From NCBI GenBank assembly GCA_026874595.1, contig CM049311.1, positions 54,255,676 to 54,319,675 on the forward strand: DNA of 64,000 nt, in the 5' to 3' direction. Source of the stretch: Sipunculus nudus. Taxonomy: Eukaryota; Annelida; Sipuncula; Golfingiida; Sipunculidae. The position numbers and the translations under genes were made by a program. This document shows positions 60,152-64,000 of this stretch, one piece after another (position 1 is the stretch's first letter; each line of letters begins with the position of its first letter). The notes below the pieces were generated by a model, which saw nothing but the letters and a program-made list of their open reading frames with translations, did no database searches and was not told the DNA's origin.

Positions 60152-62741
60152 CAAGGGACCTATGGGTCACGACGCTCAGCTGTTATATATGATAAAAAAA
60201 TATTATTTAGAAATGAGGCACATGCTGGTTTTGTGTGGTAATAAATATAAGCTGTATTATGAGTTGTTGTTTAGCTTATGTATGATTTTGATAGTACCTT
60301 TGGAGACAGGGAAGAGGATTGATTTCATTTATTTTATTAACAAATGGAGTACTATTGTCACACAGATTTTGACTTGGCCATATAACTTATAAGCAGAACA
60401 TATAATATAAGAGTTTAACTATTTATTAAAAAAAATACAAATATTGTCCCAAATATAATTTTTTATTAAAAATAATTAGAGAATCATATGATTTTTTAAA
60501 ATGAAATATAACTGATATGATTATTAAAATAATATTAAAGAATATATTCATGAATGCATTCATGAATACATTTTGAAAGTATTTGCACGAGTATTCATAT
60601 ATTTTCATTTTTACCTGAATTCCCATTCTTTATGCAAGAAATTTTATAATGGAGTACAAAATCATATTCGTATTTAAATACAATTACAAAGTATTTGCAC
60701 CATGTCTGGAATTTATTCAGTTTTCACCAAACAATGATGTTGAGAATCCAGAATATACAAAATTCACACATTTAAATAATGATCATAAGTACCTAGTTTT
60801 ATGGCTTTTATTTATATTAAAAAATAACTGTAAAAAATTCATTTTGGACTAATTTCACATCAATGTACACACTAGACACAGCAGGAATCTAGATTAATAT
60901 TATCAACTGCATCTTTGTCTAATTTCCTTCATATGATCCCTAATGATTAGTAATGAATAATAAAATTTACTTTTTTATCATTAAAATTGAACTGAAAAAT
61001 GCCATAGGTGACTGCATGGTGTTATTTGGAATATGTGATATTCTACCCATCGATACAAGATTCTTATATCATCAGTAACTGCAAGTTAATTTCCTGTTAT
61101 TATAAACTAACAAATTCCTTTTCTATTTTTCTTTAATTTGTTATTAAAAACCAATAAAAATTTATTAATTTATTGTTTTTTGTTATGTTCTTGGTTAAAA
61201 CTACTAGATGAGTTGGGTTGGACACCTGGATCAACTGTGGCTTGCCATTAGCTGCCTGGATTCCATGTATGCCTCGCCTCAAGCGTGCATAATTTGATGA
61301 AAGGTCAACAAGGTCAACATACAGGTGACTCAAGAGGGGCTGGAGAGAGCCAAAGTCTGACAGGGTCTCATAAAAAACATTAATAAAAGCTATAATTTTT
61401 GGCCAATTTCTTTCAGCTTTCTAAACTAAAAAGCTGAAATGCTTATGTGTGCATGATATGAAAATTATATCAACAGTGCTCACGGGAAACAAATGTGCCA
61501 TGGTCACAGTTTGGCAAAATTTAAGGTACTAATTTTATATTTATACTAAATAAAATTTGAAAAATTCAGAACTAATTTTGGGTATTCAATTGAATCTTGA
61601 TTAAATAATGTTACATCCCTGACAAAAAAATCTCTAGCTTCAGCAATGCTTTTGTTAAGGGAGTAAATATATTTCTTCATTTTTTACAAAGTGCATTATG
61701 TTTGGGCCCATAACTTAAAACAATTACACAATACTGACATCATTCTGGCACGTGCATAGAGAATGAAAAATATGTATATTATTTATGATTAAAGTCAGAT
61801 CAGTGGTGTTGATATCAGGCAGTTTTGAAGTGTAACAATGGGTTTTTTATGGAAAAATGAAGTTTTTCATTAATATCTCGAATGTCCTAGTGACCAAATT
61901 CTTGGCATGGTAGGGCATTTTGGAGACGTCTAACTGTATGCCGAATTTAAGAAACTTAGATTTGAAGCTGGGGAGCTGAGCTCTTGCAAACTGCATAACA
62001 CTAGCTTGATGTAAACAATATGTTACATGGTGCTTGAAAACTTGATTAAAATCTACAGTTTTTGATCATCTGGTTTCAAATTTTTGGTGTTAACAGTTGA
62101 AATGCTAACAAAAACATGCTGTGAAAATTAAATCCACAGTACTTACAGGAAAAAAACGTGCCATGGTCAAAGTTGGGCAAAATTTAAGGTACCAATTTTT
62201 TATTTTTAATAATATTTTAAAAAATTTACAAGATTTTCATCTAATTTTGGGTATACAATTTAATTTTGATTAATTAAAGTTATATTGCTGGAAAAAAGGT
62301 CCATAGCATTAACATTTTTTGTGTTAAGTGATCAAATATCTTTTCTGATTTTTTACAAAATGCATTATGTTTGGGCCCATAACTTTTTTAAATTAAATAA
62401 TACAGACATAATTTCTGGCATGTACATAGGAACTATATAGAGGAATATTTATGGTAAATATGAGGTAAAACAGATGAGTGGTTTTGATATTAGGCAGTCC
62501 TGAAGTGTGAAAATAGGTTTTTAATAAAAAATTGAGGTTTTTCCTTAATTTCTCAAAGGAACGAAGTTGCAAACACCCAGTTTTCGGCTTGGTAGGAGAT
62601 CTTGGGGACATCTAACATTATGCCGAATTTTGGATTCCTAGGTCTTACGGTTTCAAAACGTGCCACATCTACGGACGGACGGACGGACGACGGACAATGG
62701 ACCACGACTATAGCTCAGATGACTTATAGTCAGCTGAGCTA
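60152..62741 (-). mobile_element. Family A2 element, copy C (inverted)
   Basis: The 2.59-kb - strand copy matches copies A and B end to end. Its 5' hairpin and GTCC microsatellite are at 62640-62741, and its 3' palindrome and CTTG are at 60152-60180. The shared 24-bp palindrome is at 60545-60568. No coding capacity is recognised. Confidence 0.85.
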
Positions 62742-62743
62742 AA

Positions 62744-63229
62744 AACACATCAATGTAGGTGGCGCCACCAATGCCTCAAAATCAGATATGACACATGACA
62801 AACATTGTTATAAAATTTGGTGATTATAGCTCTAGCCGTTTCTGAGATTTTAATTTTAGTGTGCTTTTTTGGACAGATGACTAAGTTTAACCTCCTGTAA
62901 CTCGGCCAAAAATCTCTGAACTGGAACCATTCGAATAAACTTGAGAATGTTCCAGAGATCATTTCTGTGAAATACTGGACAATTTGGCTGGACAGTTTCA
63001 GAGAAGAAGACTTTTAAAGGTTTTTAAAGCTTTCTCTATAAAATCTAAATTAATGCAGATACTCAATCATAAGCTCCAGGGCACCAAGTTTCACATGTGA
63101 CTAATTCTTACATGTAATTTTGAGCTGCTAGCTCTGACGGTTTCTGACTTACAGCCATGGATGGTGGAAAGCCAGCCCTGGACGGCGGACGGCTGACAGA
63201 CGACGCTGCGCCATGGCATAAGCTCACAG
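62744..63229 (-). repeat. Dispersed repeat with CCATGGCGCAGC/GTCCGCC end
   Basis: On the - strand it starts TGAGCTTATGCCATGGCGCA followed by GTCGTCTGTCAGCCGTCCGC-type sequence and ends at a GGTGGCGCCACC motif (62760) abutting A2 copy C. It looks like another non-autonomous mollusc-type repeat. Confidence 0.5.
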
Positions 63230-64000
63230 GTTTGCTAAAAAAACCATGCATCTGTTGTTTTAAATTTGTATTCTTTTATTTAACATTTGGCATGCAAATT
63301 GTGTATAAAAGTGATGTACATGATTGAAGAGTGATAATTATGACCTACATTTAAAACACATATGCAATAAGACACAAAGTATATATATATGTCAATGAAA
63401 TGAGTATTTAGCTTAAATTAATTGGATGAATATAAACAAGATTCAAAATGCCATGCCTACAAATGAAACCATCCCACATGTGAAATAGACTGTGACCACA
63501 ATCAGGATTAGACAGGAAGTAATTTTATCCTTTTAACTGTTACCCTTACTTACTAAGATTAAACACCGCAAGTTTTACTGATTATTAGAGCTGTAACAAT
63601 TCAGTTGTAGACCGAGGCATAGTGATCTGTCATTACTTCCAGGGTTTAATAATATTCAGTGGCTGAACATGTGATGGTGAAACATCATTGGTCAGAAATC
63701 AGTCATATGGCATCTGATTGGCAAACAAGCACACAACAAACCAATTGGAGAGGCTGTAAAAAATGTAATATTCCTTAAATAAGGTCACAGTGGCATAAAA
63801 AATCGGCTACAAACTTTAACTTTAGAATCAAAGAAGATCTATGACTTTGAATCTGAACTCTAATACTACTTATATTCATGTCGAGGGAAGAAGGAGAAAT
63901 GGGAATTCTGGTTTCCCCAGAAACAACAGAAATTTACATTTTTCAAAGAACTAAATTAGTTCTAAAATGATACTATTTTATATGAAGGGTAGGTTCATTT
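63230..64000. other. Intergenic DNA, nothing recognised
   Basis: AT-rich sequence without an open frame, repeat or RNA that I can identify. Confidence 0.5.

Noticed and set aside
24205-60852. Similar 67-80 codon open frames in all three A2 copies (24205-24447 -, 35570-35791 -, 60649-60852 +)
   Set aside because: Similarity follows from the copies being homologous DNA; the frames differ in start and end and have no known motif.

Overview
The window is animal nuclear DNA: AT-rich, with long repeat-filled introns and GT-AG splice sites. One gene dominates it, a cullin-5 orthologue (CUL5) on the + strand from 9487 to 48442. I reconstructed 17 coding exons (numbered 2-18) by matching translated segments to the known CUL5 protein and checking splice sites and phase at every junction. 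They join into one open frame of 774 codons plus stop, against 780 residues in human CUL5. Only about eight N-terminal residues, from an upstream first exon, are missing. The host is probably a mollusc, perhaps a bivalve, judging from the style of the dispersed repeats and the protein divergence; the species cannot be named from this sequence.

Layout. 1-1.9 kb: decayed LINE on the - strand. 1.9-9.5 kb: upstream DNA or intron 1, with microsatellites and a 1.15-kb foldback element. 9.5-48.4 kb: CUL5, whose introns hold several interspersed families, many nested in each other. Family A has hairpin termini; long form A2 is about 2.6 kb, and A1 carries ~337-bp internal units. Family B has a Helitron-like 3' end. 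There are PIF/Harbinger-like elements with GGCC ends and TAA/TTA target duplications, and a pogo-like element. 48.4-53 kb: 3' UTR and downstream DNA. 53-57 kb: two further LINE fragments and a perfect 45-bp inverted repeat. 60.15-62.74 kb: a third A2 copy, inverted.

The most unusual signals are in CUL5 itself. The last 30-odd bases of exon 17, together with its 5' splice site, are tandemly copied 12 more times into intron 17 as an in-frame 39/36-bp array. It contains nine good CAG|GTRGGT donors, counting the authentic one, and lies eight codons upstream of the predicted neddylation lysine. Two other introns (3 and 9) also have tandem arrays beginning at their 5' splice site. A Harbinger-like MITE landed inside the exon 4 donor and regenerated it. 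Dispersed repeats carry perfect oestrogen-response-element palindromes and clustered AGGTCA half-sites.

No RNA gene, CRISPR array or second host protein-coding gene could be supported.
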